In this document: positions 35,221-44,498 of the stretch, piece after piece
Layout: the number at the start of each line of letters is the position of its first letter
How positions within the stretch are numbered: the stretch's first letter is position 1
NCBI GenBank assembly: GCA_963727285.1
Contig: CAVSFF010000009.1
Coordinates: 1,178,001-1,242,000 of the forward strand
Direction of reading: 5' to 3'
DNA: 64,000 bases
DNA from: CAITWD01 sp963727285
GTDB taxonomy: Bacteria; Actinomycetota; Thermoleophilia; Miltoncostaeales; Miltoncostaeaceae
Notes under the pieces: model-generated
The model's database searches: none
Seen by the model: the letters and a program-made list of their open reading frames with translations, nothing else
What the model was told of the DNA's origin: nothing
Made by a program: the position numbers and the translations under genes

Positions 35221-36912
35221 TTGCACACCCATGACGTTGTCGTCGTCGGTGCCGGCCTTGCAGGAATGCGCGCCGCGATTGCCGCGCACGAGGCCGGAGT
35301 CGATGTCGCGCTAGTGACGAAGGTTCACCCGGTCCGGAGCCACTCCGGAGCGGCCCAGGGCGGCATCAACGCCGCGCTTGGCAACGCGACCGACGACTCG
35401 ACCGACAACCACACCTTCGACACCGTAAAGGGCTCGGACTACCTGGGTGACCAGGACGCGATCGAGATTCTCTGCGGCGATGCTCCGGGCGAGATCATCC
35501 AGCTCGAGCATTGGGGTGCGGTCTTCTCGCGCCACGAGACGACGGGCAAGATCGCCCAGCGTCCGTTCGGCGGCGCCGGCTTCCCGCGAACCTGTTACGC
35601 GGCCGACCTCACCGGCCTGGTGATCCTCCACACGCTCTACACGGTGTGCGTGAAGTACGACATCCCGTGTTACGAGGAGTACTTCGTCACCGAGCTGATC
35701 ACCGACGACCATGGCGGGTGCGCCGGGGTCGTTGCCTACGACATGGTCCACGGGACCGTGGAGACCATCGGCGCCAAGGCGGTCGTGCTCGCGACGGGCG
35801 GCGCCGGTCGCGTCTACGCCCCGTCCACGAACTCGCACAGCTCCACCGGTGACGGCATGAGCCTCGCGCTCCGCGCCGGCGTTCCGCTCAAGGACATGGA
35901 GTTCATGCAGTTCCACCCGACGACGCTCAACCCGAGCGGCGTCCTGGTGACCGAGGGCGCCCGCGGCGAAGGCGGAATCCTGCTCAACAAGGATGGCGAG
36001 CGGTTCATGAGCAAGTACGCTCCGAACAAGCTCGAGCTCGCCTCACGTGACGTCGTGTCCCGCGCCGAGGCCACCGAGATCATGGAAGGCCGCGGGGTCG
36101 ACGGCTCGGTCCTGCTGGATCTGCGCCACCTCGGACGCGACAAGATCATGGAGCGCCTGCCCCAGATCCGCGAGCTGGCGATGGCATTCGCCGGTGTCGA
36201 TCCGATCGACGCGCCGATCCCGATCCGTCCCGGAGCGCATTACCACATGGGTGGTGTGCACGTGGACTCGTGGGGGGCCGCACCGCACATGCCGGGCCTG
36301 TTCGCCGCCGGCGAGTGCGCCTGCGTCTCCGTCCACGGCGCCAACCGCCTCGGCGGCAACTCGCTGCTGGAGGCCGTCGTCTTCGGTGCCCGGACCGGCT
36401 CCGCCGCGGCCGGCTTCGCCCAGGACTTCAACGGGCGTGGCATCCAGGCGAGCCCGCAGCACGCGATCGAGTACGAGGCCAAGCTGCGGGAGCTGCTCGA
36501 CCGCCAGGACGGCCCCAAGCAGTGGGTCATCCGCGACGAGCTCGCCGACACCATGCAGGAGAAGGTCGGCGTGTTCCGCACCGGACCCGAGCTCGAGGAA
36601 GCCAAGGTCGTGATCGATCGCCTGCGCGAGCAGTTCAAGGGCGTCGTGGTCGACGACAAGGGCAAGACGTTCAACCAGTCGCTCATCCACGTCATCGAGA
36701 CCGGCTTCCTGCTCGATCTCGCCGACACGATGGTGGTGGGTGCGATCGCCCGCACGGAGAGCCGGGGCGCCCACTCGCGCACCGACTTCACCGAGCGCGA
36801 TGATGAGAACTGGCTCAAGCACACGCTCGCCTACCTCGACGACGACAGCGTGCGTCTCGACTACAGCGAGGTCACCTTCACGAAGTTCGAGCCGCAGGTG
36901 AGGAGCTACTAG
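35221..36912 (+). CDS. sdhA: Succinate dehydrogenase / fumarate reductase flavoprotein subunit
   Basis: FAD-carrying catalytic subunit, 563 residues. It has the dinucleotide fold VVVGAGLAGMRAAIAA, the covalent-FAD segment RSHSGAAQGGINAALG, the active-site QFHPTTL, TEGARGEGG and RPGAHYHMGGV. The ORF opens with a TTG immediately before the conserved N-terminus, preceded by a G-rich ribosome-like stretch. The Fe-S gene begins within its stop. No cytochrome b anchor gene is present nearby; the third gene is a CCG-domain protein, as in class-E complexes. Confidence 0.92.
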   Translation: MHTHDVVVVGAGLAGMRAAIAAHEAGVDVALVTKVHPVRSHSGAAQGGINAALGNATDDSTDNHTFDTVKGSDYLGDQDAIEILCGDAPGEIIQLEHWGAVFSRHETTGKIAQRPFGGAGFPRTCYAADLTGLVILHTLYTVCVKYDIPCYEEYFVTELITDDHGGCAGVVAYDMVHGTVETIGAKAVVLATGGAGRVYAPSTNSHSSTGDGMSLALRAGVPLKDMEFMQFHPTTLNPSGVLVTEGARGEGGILLNKDGERFMSKYAPNKLELASRDVVSRAEATEIMEGRGVDGSVLLDLRHLGRDKIMERLPQIRELAMAFAGVDPIDAPIPIRPGAHYHMGGVHVDSWGAAPHMPGLFAAGECACVSVHGANRLGGNSLLEAVVFGARTGSAAAGFAQDFNGRGIQASPQHAIEYEAKLRELLDRQDGPKQWVIRDELADTMQEKVGVFRTGPELEEAKVVIDRLREQFKGVVVDDKGKTFNQSLIHVIETGFLLDLADTMVVGAIARTESRGAHSRTDFTERDDENWLKHTLAYLDDDSVRLDYSEVTFTKFEPQVRSY

Positions 36913-37862
36913 TGCCCCAGACCACGTTTGATGTCTTCCGCTTTCAGCCGGACACCAGCGACGAGGCGTACCGCCAGAAGTACGAGCTGGAACACGGCGA
37001 GGACCTGACCCTGCTCGACGCGATCCTGCGTCTGCAAAACGAGCAGGACGGCACCCTGGCGGTCCGGTATTCATGCCGCTCGGCGATCTGCGGATCCTGT
37101 GCGTGCAAGGCCGACGGCAAGACCGTGCTGGCCTGCATGACCCAGGTCGAGGACCTCAAAGAGCAAAACGGCGGCCAGGCCGTCCGCGTCGACCCGATCG
37201 GCAACTTCGCGCCGATCAAGGACCTCGTGGTCGACATGCAGCCGTTCTGGAGCAAGTTCAAGTCGGTCAAGCCCTACCTGATCCCGGATTCGGACCCGCC
37301 GGAGAAGGAACGGATCGTCTCCAAGGAGGCGATGCAGAAGATCTACAACGAGAGCAAGTGCGTGCTGTGCGCGGCCTGCTACTCGGAATGCAACTCGCTT
37401 GCCGCGGATGCCGACTTCGTCGGTCCCGCGGCGTTCGCCTGGGGTTTCCGCTTCGCCGCCGACGAACGCGATGGCCAGCGCAGCCAGCGGGCCAAGCTCT
37501 ACTCCGGTGAGCACGGCGTCTGGGACTGCACCCGCTGCATGTACTGCAACGAGCGCTGCCCGAAGGGCGTCGATCCACGTGATGCGATCGAGAAGCTCGG
37601 CGGCATCGCGTTCCAGGAAGGCCTCGGCATGCGCGACGCCGGTGGCCGTCACGCCAAGGCGTTCCTGGTGTCCCTGCGCACCGGTGGCAAGCTCAACGAG
37701 ACGCTGCTGGTCCCGCTGACCCAACCGCTCAAGGCGCCGTTCGACCTGCCGTTCGCACTGAAGATGATCCAAAAGGGCAAGGCGCCGTCGCCGCTGCCCC
37801 ACAAGATCCGCAGGCTGGACGAAGTCAAGAAGCTCATGAAGAACGTGAAGGAGACGATCTAG
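36912..37862 (+). CDS. sdhB: Succinate dehydrogenase iron-sulfur subunit
   Basis: A 316-residue electron-transfer subunit. The N-terminal ferredoxin domain binds [2Fe-2S] through CRSAICGSCACKADGKTVLAC. The C-terminal helical domain has CVLCAACYSEC and CTRCMYCNERCPKGVD for the 4Fe-4S and 3Fe-4S type clusters. The chain is about 60 residues longer than the E. coli SdhB. GTG 36912 shares one base with the sdhA stop. The downstream CCG-domain gene begins at the stop. Confidence 0.92.
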   Translation: MPQTTFDVFRFQPDTSDEAYRQKYELEHGEDLTLLDAILRLQNEQDGTLAVRYSCRSAICGSCACKADGKTVLACMTQVEDLKEQNGGQAVRVDPIGNFAPIKDLVVDMQPFWSKFKSVKPYLIPDSDPPEKERIVSKEAMQKIYNESKCVLCAACYSECNSLAADADFVGPAAFAWGFRFAADERDGQRSQRAKLYSGEHGVWDCTRCMYCNERCPKGVDPRDAIEKLGGIAFQEGLGMRDAGGRHAKAFLVSLRTGGKLNETLLVPLTQPLKAPFDLPFALKMIQKGKAPSPLPHKIRRLDEVKKLMKNVKETI

Positions 37863-38747
37863 GTGGCGCGCAAGTTCGCGTATTACCCCGGATGCGTGGC
37901 GGAGTTCAGCTCCAAGGAGCTCAACTCGACCACCAAGGCACTGGCACCGCTGCTTGACATCGATCTTCTTCCGATGCCCGCGGCCACGTGTTGCGGCGCA
38001 GGTGACGTCGCCGAAGCCAAGCCGAATCTCTACCTGACGCTCAACGTGCGCATCCTCTCCCAAGCGGAGGAGATGGGCGTGGACATCATGACCATCTGCA
38101 ATGTCTGCACGCTGAACCTGCGGCGGGCGAACAAGCTGGTCAAGGAAGATCCGCGTCTGCTCGAGGCGGTCAACGAGGAACTCGTCAAGGCCGGCGCCCG
38201 CCCCTACGAGGGCACGCGCGAGGTGACCCATCTGCTCTGGTACATCGCCACGGAAGAGGGCCTGTCGCTCCTGGAGCGCCAGGGTCCGAAGGGCCTCAAC
38301 GGCCTGCGGGTGGCGCCGTACTACGGCTGTCAGCTGCTGCGTCCGTCCTCGGTGATGGGCTTTGAGGATCCGGACCAGCCCCAGTCGCTCGAGCGGCTGA
38401 TCGTGGCGCTCGGCGGCGAGGTCTCCGACTACGAGGCCAAGTCGAAGTGCTGCGGCTTCCCGATCCTGCTCGCCCGCGAGGCCACGGCGCTCAAGGAATC
38501 GCACGTCGCGCTCTCGCAGGCCCGCGACGCCGGTGCGGACTGCATGGTGACCCCGTGCCCACTCTGCCACCTGGCGATGGATGCCTACCAGCGCAAGGCC
38601 GAGGCCGCCAACGGCGAGACCTACAACATGCCCGTGCTGCACCTTCCGCAGCTGCTCGGCCTGGCCTTGGGGCTCGACAACAGCGTGATGGACTTCAAGC
38701 GCCACATGGTTCCGGTGGATCAGGTGCTCGAGGTCGTCGGCGCCTAG
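37863..38747 (+). CDS. CCG-domain membrane-association subunit (SdhE/HdrB-like)
   Basis: A 294-residue protein with two cysteine-rich CCG domains, as in heterodisulfide reductase subunit B and the SdhE anchor of class-E succinate dehydrogenases. Visible are FAYYPGCVAEFSSKEL, ATCCGAGD, TICNVCTLNL, YYGCQLLRPS, SKCCGFPI and MVTPCPLCHLAMD. Such domains bind a non-cubane Fe-S cluster and link the dehydrogenase to the membrane without a heme b anchor. It starts directly after the sdhB stop. It should not be confused with the unrelated flavinylation factor also called SdhE. Confidence 0.87.
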   Translation: MARKFAYYPGCVAEFSSKELNSTTKALAPLLDIDLLPMPAATCCGAGDVAEAKPNLYLTLNVRILSQAEEMGVDIMTICNVCTLNLRRANKLVKEDPRLLEAVNEELVKAGARPYEGTREVTHLLWYIATEEGLSLLERQGPKGLNGLRVAPYYGCQLLRPSSVMGFEDPDQPQSLERLIVALGGEVSDYEAKSKCCGFPILLAREATALKESHVALSQARDAGADCMVTPCPLCHLAMDAYQRKAEAANGETYNMPVLHLPQLLGLALGLDNSVMDFKRHMVPVDQVLEVVGA

Positions 38748-38796
38748 TGCGCGTCCGCGGCGGGCGATGTCCCCGGTCCGCGGAGTTGTGGTTCCC

Positions 38797-38824
38797 GTGA
38801 AGCCCGCCCGCCGGCGGGCTTCAC
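38797..38824 (+). terminator. Terminator hairpin after the sdh operon
   Basis: GTGAAGCCCGCC (38797-38808) and GGCGGGCTTCAC (38813-38824) form a perfect 12-bp stem with a 4-base loop, 50 bases after the last sdh gene. Confidence 0.75.
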
Positions 38825-38893
38825 GTCGTGTCGGTGGCAAGGGGTCGAAACCGGAGGGCTCGACGTGGTGTGCGGACCTGGCATGATCGCGCT

Positions 38894-39508
38894 GTGACAC
38901 GCATCCTTGCGGTAACCGATGCCGTCGTCGCGCAGCTTCCCGAGTGCTGCGGCGACTGCGTGTTCTGGCAGCGCACCGGCGCGGGCTCCCACCCGGCCGC
39001 CAAGCGCCGCTGGGCGCGCCGGGCGGAAGGGCGGTTCGGACCCTGGGGTCGCGTGCTGACCGAGCAGGGGACGTTCCGCGGGGTCATCCAATACGGACCG
39101 CGGTCGCTGTTTCCGCGCACGCGGATCATGCCCGCGGGCCCGGCGTCCCCGGATGCGGCCGTGGTCACCTGCGTCTATCTGTCCGAGACGGACCGCCCCG
39201 GTACCTGCGAGCGCCTGTTCCTCGAGGCGCTCGCGGACCTTCAGGCGCGCGGCCTCCCCGCCGTTGAGGCGTTCGCGATCAACTACCCCGACGACATCCC
39301 GGACGACGAGCGGTTCGACGCGCACCACACGATGTTCGATCGTGACTTCCTCGAGCACCTTGGCTTCGACTGCATCCGCAGCGTCGGGCAGGTGTCGCTG
39401 ATGCGCGTGGCCCTCGACGAGGATGCGCCGGCGCCACGGTCGCGGGGCGGACGGGCACGTGCGGCGCTCGGCCGGTTGCGGCCCTCCCGGGCGCCAGCGG
39501 GCGCGTGA
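38894..39508 (+). CDS. Putative GNAT-like acetyltransferase-fold protein
   Basis: A 204-residue protein of uncertain function. It has an N-terminal cysteine motif ECCGDCVFWQR (about residues 18-28), a region resembling the GNAT core (VVTCVYLSETDRPGTCERLF, EAFAINYPDD, FLEHLGFDCIRSVGQVSLMRV) and a basic Ala/Arg tail. The cysteine cluster could bind metal. There is no Shine-Dalgarno before GTG 38894; a CATGAT hexamer six bases upstream suggests a leaderless message. Its end overlaps the next start (GTGA). The GNAT assignment is tentative. Confidence 0.6.
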   Translation: MTRILAVTDAVVAQLPECCGDCVFWQRTGAGSHPAAKRRWARRAEGRFGPWGRVLTEQGTFRGVIQYGPRSLFPRTRIMPAGPASPDAAVVTCVYLSETDRPGTCERLFLEALADLQARGLPAVEAFAINYPDDIPDDERFDAHHTMFDRDFLEHLGFDCIRSVGQVSLMRVALDEDAPAPRSRGGRARAALGRLRPSRAPAGA

Positions 39509-40575
39509 GCGCCCGGACGGGCACCGGGCGCGTCCCGTCCCGGATCGTCGGTCTGCTCGCCGCAATCGTCGTCGCGCTGGCGCTTGCCGCAGGGGCCGCC
39601 GCCGCCCCGCGGATCCAGCCCCAGGTCGTGCTCGCGCTCCGCCACAGCGACACCTACACGGATCCCGTGTTCTATGGTGCGACCGTCGCCCGCCAGGTCC
39701 GGGCCGACGCCGCCGAGCTGCGCCGGCGCGGCGAGGACGTCAAGCTCGCCGCGGTGCCGTTCGTGCCGGGCCGTGATCTGACCGCGTACGCGACCGCCCT
39801 GCGCGCCGAGCTCGGATACGCCGGAACCCTCGTGGTGACGACGCCCCACGGGGACGTGGCGGCGGCGGGCCCGCGCGATCCGGTGTCGATCAACGTCGCC
39901 CTGACCGCGATCGGCGCCGACCAGGTGGCCGACCCCGCGGCGCGGCTGCTCGCGGCGGCCGAGGTATCGACCCCGCCGCCCACCGATTCGGGCAGCGGGG
40001 TGCGCGACCTCATCGTCCTGGTCTGCGTCGCGCTCGTCGGCGGGGCACTGGCGATCGGGTGGGGGCTGCGCCGCGAACAGCGCCGGAACCACGAGCGCAC
40101 GATGGAGGCGCGAGGGCTCCTGAAGGTCTATGCCGACGCACTTGGCGCGCGGGCACGCCTGTTGGCGGCCGTGCGCACGGACGATCCGGAGGCGCACGGG
40201 CTCGTGGAGGCGGTCGAGGCCTATCACGTCGCGGCCGACGCGCTGATCACACACGCGACCACCGAGCCGGAGCTCGCCGAGGGGGCCCACTCGTTGCGCA
40301 GCGGCTTCAGCGACGCCGAGCGGGCCGGGGAGATCGTCGGCCGGGCGATGCCGCAGTCGGCGCCGTTCGCCGGGCTGTGCGCGGTCAATCCCGCCCATGG
40401 CGCCGTCGTGAACCCGTCCGCCGACGGCGCCTTGTGCCCGGCGTGCACCGGGCAACTCCGCTCCGGGCGGGAGCTCGTCCCGCGTCGCGTCGAGTCGGGA
40501 GGGCTGCCGGTGTCGTTCGTGGACGCGCCGGTTCCGTACGAGATCACCACCCCGCCGGCGATCCCCGTCGCCTGA
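39505..40575 (+). CDS. Two-helix membrane protein with C-terminal zinc-ribbon-like motif, function unknown
   Basis: 356 residues. A signal-like helix near residues 13-33 is followed by an extracytoplasmic domain (about 35-160) with DPVFYGATVARQVRADAAEL and LGYAGTLVVTTPHGD. A second helix (about 170-190, LIVLVCVALVGGALAIGWGL) leads to a cytoplasmic part ending in CAVNPAHGAVVNPS and LCPACTGQL. The external domain layout recalls TPM-type domains but key residues were not confirmed. It is coupled by GTGA overlap to the preceding gene, which also has a cysteine cluster. No function assigned. Confidence 0.65.
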   Translation: MSARTGTGRVPSRIVGLLAAIVVALALAAGAAAAPRIQPQVVLALRHSDTYTDPVFYGATVARQVRADAAELRRRGEDVKLAAVPFVPGRDLTAYATALRAELGYAGTLVVTTPHGDVAAAGPRDPVSINVALTAIGADQVADPAARLLAAAEVSTPPPTDSGSGVRDLIVLVCVALVGGALAIGWGLRREQRRNHERTMEARGLLKVYADALGARARLLAAVRTDDPEAHGLVEAVEAYHVAADALITHATTEPELAEGAHSLRSGFSDAERAGEIVGRAMPQSAPFAGLCAVNPAHGAVVNPSADGALCPACTGQLRSGRELVPRRVESGGLPVSFVDAPVPYEITTPPAIPVA

Positions 40576-40605
40576 CGGCTCTCCGGGCGCATGCGGTCGC
40601 CGCCG

Positions 40606-42075
40606 CTAGTGAGGGCCCCGCCACTTGCGCGCGAAGGGGAGGCGCCAGGTGCGCGGAGCGATGAGCTCGTGGATCGCGTCGGGTCCCCAGGACTCCTCGG
40701 GGTAGTGATGCACGTCGGGCGGCGTGTCGAGGATCTCCTCGGAGATCTCCCAGAGCCGCTCGATGCCCTGCGCGTTGGCGAACAGGCTGCGGTCGCCGAT
40801 CATGGCGTCGTAGATCAGGCGCTCGTATGCCTCCAGGAGCTCGCCGTGGGCCTGATCCTCGTACAGCGAGAACTGGAGGCTCTGCTTGGCCAGGCGCATG
40901 CCCGGCCCGGGCCGCTTGCCGTAGAAGGACAGTGACAGACGTGACGCCTCGGCCAGGTCGAACGTGAGGTGGTCCGTGCCGAACTCCCCGACGCCGGATC
41001 CGTTCGGGAACATCGTCTTGGGCGGCTCCTTGAACGCGATCGAGATGATGCGGGCGCCTTCGGCCATCCGTTTGCCGGTGCGCAGGTAGAACGGCACGCC
41101 GGCCCAGCGCCAGTTGTCAATTTCGCACTTGAGGGCGACGAAGGTCTCCGTGGAGGAGTCGCGGGAGACCCCGGGCTCGTCGCGGTAGCCGGCGTACTGT
41201 CCGCGGATGAGATGCTCCGGCGAGATCGGCAGCAGCGAGCGGAACACCTTGTTCTTCTCCTCGCTGATCGCGTTGGGCTCGAGCGCGGTCGGCGGCTCCA
41301 TCGCAACGAATGCGAGCACCTGCAGCAGGTGGGTCACCACCATGTCGCGATACGCGCCCGTGGCCTCGTAGAAGGCGGCGCGCCCGTTGACCGAGAGGGT
41401 CTCGGCGACGTCGATCTGGATGTGATCGATGAAATGCCGATTCCAGATCGGTTCGAACAGCCCGTTCGCGAAGCGGAGGGCGAGGATGTTCTGGGCGGCT
41501 TCCTTGCCGAGGAAATGGTCGATCCGGAAGACCTGATCCTCGCCGAACACCTCGTGGACGATGCGGTTCAGGCGGCGGGCACTCTCGAGGTCCGTGCCGA
41601 ACGGCTTCTCCATGATGACGCGCGACCGGGGGACGAGACCCTCGTCACGCAGCGAGTGGATCACCGCCGGTGCCGCCACCGGGGGCACGCTCAGATAGTG
41701 CAGCCGCCGCGGGTTTCCGCCGAGATCCCGCTCGGCGGCGGCAACCGCGTCGGCGAGCGTCGGCGAGCCGCCGGCCTGGTCGGTGTAGTGCAGTCGGGTC
41801 GCGAAGTTGTGCCAATCGCCGGCGGTGACCGGCGTCCGGCTGAACTGGGAGCAGGCCGACCGCGCGAAGGTCCGGAAGGCGTCGGTGTCCATGGGCTCGA
41901 GCGAGGTGCCGACGATGCGCACGTCGGGCAGCAGCCCGGACCGGGTGAGGTGCAGCAGTCCCGGCAGGAGCTTGCGGCGCGCGAGGTCGCCCGTGGCCCC
42001 GAAGAGCACGACCACCTGGGGCGCGAGCGGGGGGATCGCACTGACTGCGGCATCATCGGGTTGCTGGTCGTGCAT
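40606..42075 (-). CDS. zwf: Glucose-6-phosphate 1-dehydrogenase
   Basis: First enzyme of the oxidative pentose phosphate pathway, making NADPH. 489 residues. The coenzyme fold VVLFGATGDLARRKLLPGLL is at the N-terminus, MEKPFGTDLESARRLN lies near residue 150, and the active-site signature RIDHFLGKEAAQNILALRFAN follows. VPFYLRTGKRM is also typical. It stands apart from other pentose-pathway genes here and is convergent with the membrane protein. Confidence 0.95.
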   Translation of the reverse strand: MHDQQPDDAAVSAIPPLAPQVVVLFGATGDLARRKLLPGLLHLTRSGLLPDVRIVGTSLEPMDTDAFRTFARSACSQFSRTPVTAGDWHNFATRLHYTDQAGGSPTLADAVAAAERDLGGNPRRLHYLSVPPVAAPAVIHSLRDEGLVPRSRVIMEKPFGTDLESARRLNRIVHEVFGEDQVFRIDHFLGKEAAQNILALRFANGLFEPIWNRHFIDHIQIDVAETLSVNGRAAFYEATGAYRDMVVTHLLQVLAFVAMEPPTALEPNAISEEKNKVFRSLLPISPEHLIRGQYAGYRDEPGVSRDSSTETFVALKCEIDNWRWAGVPFYLRTGKRMAEGARIISIAFKEPPKTMFPNGSGVGEFGTDHLTFDLAEASRLSLSFYGKRPGPGMRLAKQSLQFSLYEDQAHGELLEAYERLIYDAMIGDRSLFANAQGIERLWEISEEILDTPPDVHHYPEESWGPDAIHELIAPRTWRLPFARKWRGPH

Positions 42076-42177
42076 GCCGGGACCGTAATCCGGTCATCCG
42101 GGCCGGGCCATGGCCCGATGGCCAAAGGCGGCGGCGCGGGTCTCGTCCGTCCCGCCGGGGTGCGCGTGGGTGCCGGG

Positions 42178-43185
42178 CTAGAGCCAGCCTCGGGTCACGA
42201 GCGATTCCGCGATCTGCACGGCGTTTGTGGCTGCGCCCTTGCGCAGGTTGTCGCTCGAGAGCCACAGGGCGAGTCCGCGGGGATGGGACAGGTCGTTGCG
42301 GATACGTCCGACCATGACCTCGTCGCGCCCGCTGGCCAGCCGTGGGAGTGGGTAGATCCCGAGCTGCGGCTCGTCGGCAAGGATCAGTCCGGGCGCGCCC
42401 ATCAGCAGTCCGCGGGCCGTATCGGCGTCGAGCGGTTCCGTCGTCTCGATCTGGATCGACACCGAGTGCCCATTGAAGACCGGGACCCGGACGCAGGTCG
42501 CGCTGACGGCGAGATCGGGCATCCCGAGCATCTTCTGCGTCTCGGCGATGACCTTGCGCTCTTCGCCGGTGTAGCCGGTCTCGTCGAACGTGTCGATATG
42601 CGGGAGCACGTTGAACGCGATCGGGTGTGGGTAGACCACGGGGTCCGGCTCGTCGCCGGCGAGGTATCCCTCGGTCTCGCGCCGCAGTTCCGCGATACCG
42701 CCCGCGCCCGTGCCCGACACCGCCTGATAGCTGGAGATGATCACGCGCTCGAGCCCGACGGCGTCGGCAAGCGGCTTCAGGACGACGACCAGCGGCGCCG
42801 CGACGCAGTTCGGGTTGGCGATGATCCCCTGGTGCCCCTGAATGGCGGACTCGTTGACCTCGGGCACCACCAGCGGCACGTCGGGCGCCATCCGGAACGC
42901 CGACGAGTTGTCGATGACGACCGCGCCGGCCTCGACGGCCGCCGGGGCGAAGTCGCGGGAGCGTTGGCCGCCGGCCGAGAACAGCGCGATGTCGACCCCG
43001 TCGAAGCTGTCCACCGTGAGCTCGCGCACGGTGAACGGCTTGCCGAGGTATTCGATCGTGCGGCCGTCGCTGCGGGCGCTCGCCAGCGGGTGGAGTTCGG
43101 TGACCGGAAAACCGCGCTCCTCAAGGACCCGCAGCATCATGGAGCCGACGGCGCCCGTGGCGCCGACGACGGCGACGTTAAACAT
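42178..43185 (-). CDS. asd: Aspartate-semialdehyde dehydrogenase
   Basis: Reduces aspartyl phosphate to aspartate semialdehyde for lysine, threonine, methionine and diaminopimelate synthesis. The 335-residue chain has the NADP fold VAVVGATGAVGSMMLRVL, the active-site cysteine in IIANPNCVAAPLVV, and SSYQAVSGTGAGGI. The ATG lies eight bases inside the aspartate kinase gene, so the two steps are co-translated, as in mycobacteria and corynebacteria. Confidence 0.94.
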   Translation of the reverse strand: MFNVAVVGATGAVGSMMLRVLEERGFPVTELHPLASARSDGRTIEYLGKPFTVRELTVDSFDGVDIALFSAGGQRSRDFAPAAVEAGAVVIDNSSAFRMAPDVPLVVPEVNESAIQGHQGIIANPNCVAAPLVVVLKPLADAVGLERVIISSYQAVSGTGAGGIAELRRETEGYLAGDEPDPVVYPHPIAFNVLPHIDTFDETGYTGEERKVIAETQKMLGMPDLAVSATCVRVPVFNGHSVSIQIETTEPLDADTARGLLMGAPGLILADEPQLGIYPLPRLASGRDEVMVGRIRNDLSHPRGLALWLSSDNLRKGAATNAVQIAESLVTRGWL

Positions 43186-44404
43186 TCGCCCTCCGGGCAG
43201 CCTCGGACTCCAGGTCGAAGGCGTCGTGCAGCGCGCGCACGGCGCGCTCGACGTCGCGGCGGTTGATCACGACCGTGATCCGGATCGTCGAGGTGTCGAT
43301 CATGAGGATGTTGATGTCCTTGTCGGCCAGGACACGAAACATCTTTGCGGCGATGCCCGGATTGGACTTCATGCCCGCGCCGACGAGGGTGACCTTGCCG
43401 ATCTGGTCGTCGGAGGCCAGCGCGCTGAACCCGAGCGAGTCCTTGACGGCCTCGAGGGTCTCCAGGGCACGCGCAAGCTCATCCAGCGGCAGCGTGAACG
43501 ACAGGTCGGCACGACCGTCGGATCCCATGTTCTGGATGATCGTGTCGACGTTGATCAGCGCGTCGGCCAGCGCCGTGAAGATCGCGGCCGCGACACCGGG
43601 TTGGTCCTGGACCCCGGTGATCGTGATCTTGGCCTCGTCGCTCTTGTGCGCGATGCCGGACACGATCGCCTGCTCCATGTCGGGTGTCTCCTTGGTGATC
43701 CAGGTCCCCTCGTCGGTGACGAACGACGAGCGCACGTGCAGAGGGACGTCGTAGTTGCGTGCAAACTCGACTGATCGTAGCGCCAGGACCTTGGAGCCCA
43801 TGGCCGCCATCTCGAGCATCTCTTCGTGGCTGATCCGCGGGAGCAGGACGGCATCGGGCACGATGCGCGGGTCCGCGGTAAACACGCCCGTCACGTCGGT
43901 GTAGATCTCACACACGTCTGCGCCGATCGACGCCGCCAGCGCAACGGCGGTGGTGTCGCTGCCGCCCCGGCCGAGCGTCGTGACGTTCTTGCCGTCGATG
44001 GACATGCCCTGGAATCCCGCCACCAGCGCGATGTTGCCGCCGTCCAGGGCGTCCTTGATCCGATCGGCGCGGATCTCGACGATGCGGGCCTTGGTGTGCG
44101 AGCTGTCGGTGAAGATCCCGGCTTGGGAGCCCGTAAATGAGACGGCCTGGTGGCCGAGGTCATGGAGCGCCATCGCCATGAGTGCGCACGAGATGCGTTC
44201 ACCGGTCGACAGCAGCATGTCCATCTCGCGCGGATTCGGCCGGTCCGAGATTTCCTGGGCGAGCTGGACGAGGCCGTCGGTCGTCTTGCCGCGGGCCGAC
44301 ACGACCGCGACGACGCGGTCGCCGGACTCGGCGGCGGACGCGATGCGGCCGGCGACATTGCGGATCTTGTCGGCGTCGGCGACCGAGCTGCCGCCGAATT
44401 TCAT
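43178..44404 (-). CDS. Aspartate kinase
   Basis: Phosphorylates aspartate at the head of the aspartate pathway. It opens MKFGGSSVADADKIR, the kinase signature, and includes LLSTGERISCALMA, GRGGSDTTAVALAA and RSVEFARNYDVPLHVRSSF. The C-terminal third has the two ACT domains used for feedback inhibition by lysine/threonine. ATG 44404 is used; GTG 44407 precedes it directly. About 408 residues, usual for actinobacterial LysC/Ask. An internal start for a separate beta subunit, known in relatives, was not tested. Confidence 0.93.
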   Translation of the reverse strand: MKFGGSSVADADKIRNVAGRIASAAESGDRVVAVVSARGKTTDGLVQLAQEISDRPNPREMDMLLSTGERISCALMAMALHDLGHQAVSFTGSQAGIFTDSSHTKARIVEIRADRIKDALDGGNIALVAGFQGMSIDGKNVTTLGRGGSDTTAVALAASIGADVCEIYTDVTGVFTADPRIVPDAVLLPRISHEEMLEMAAMGSKVLALRSVEFARNYDVPLHVRSSFVTDEGTWITKETPDMEQAIVSGIAHKSDEAKITITGVQDQPGVAAAIFTALADALINVDTIIQNMGSDGRADLSFTLPLDELARALETLEAVKDSLGFSALASDDQIGKVTLVGAGMKSNPGIAAKMFRVLADKDINILMIDTSTIRITVVINRRDVERAVRALHDAFDLESEAARRANV

Positions 44405-44498
44405 CACCCTCAGGCCGATCGGAGGACTCCTTGCCGTTCGTGCGTGATCAACGACGCGCGATTCTAGCGATCATTCGCGACCGGGCCCGGTGGCGGGG

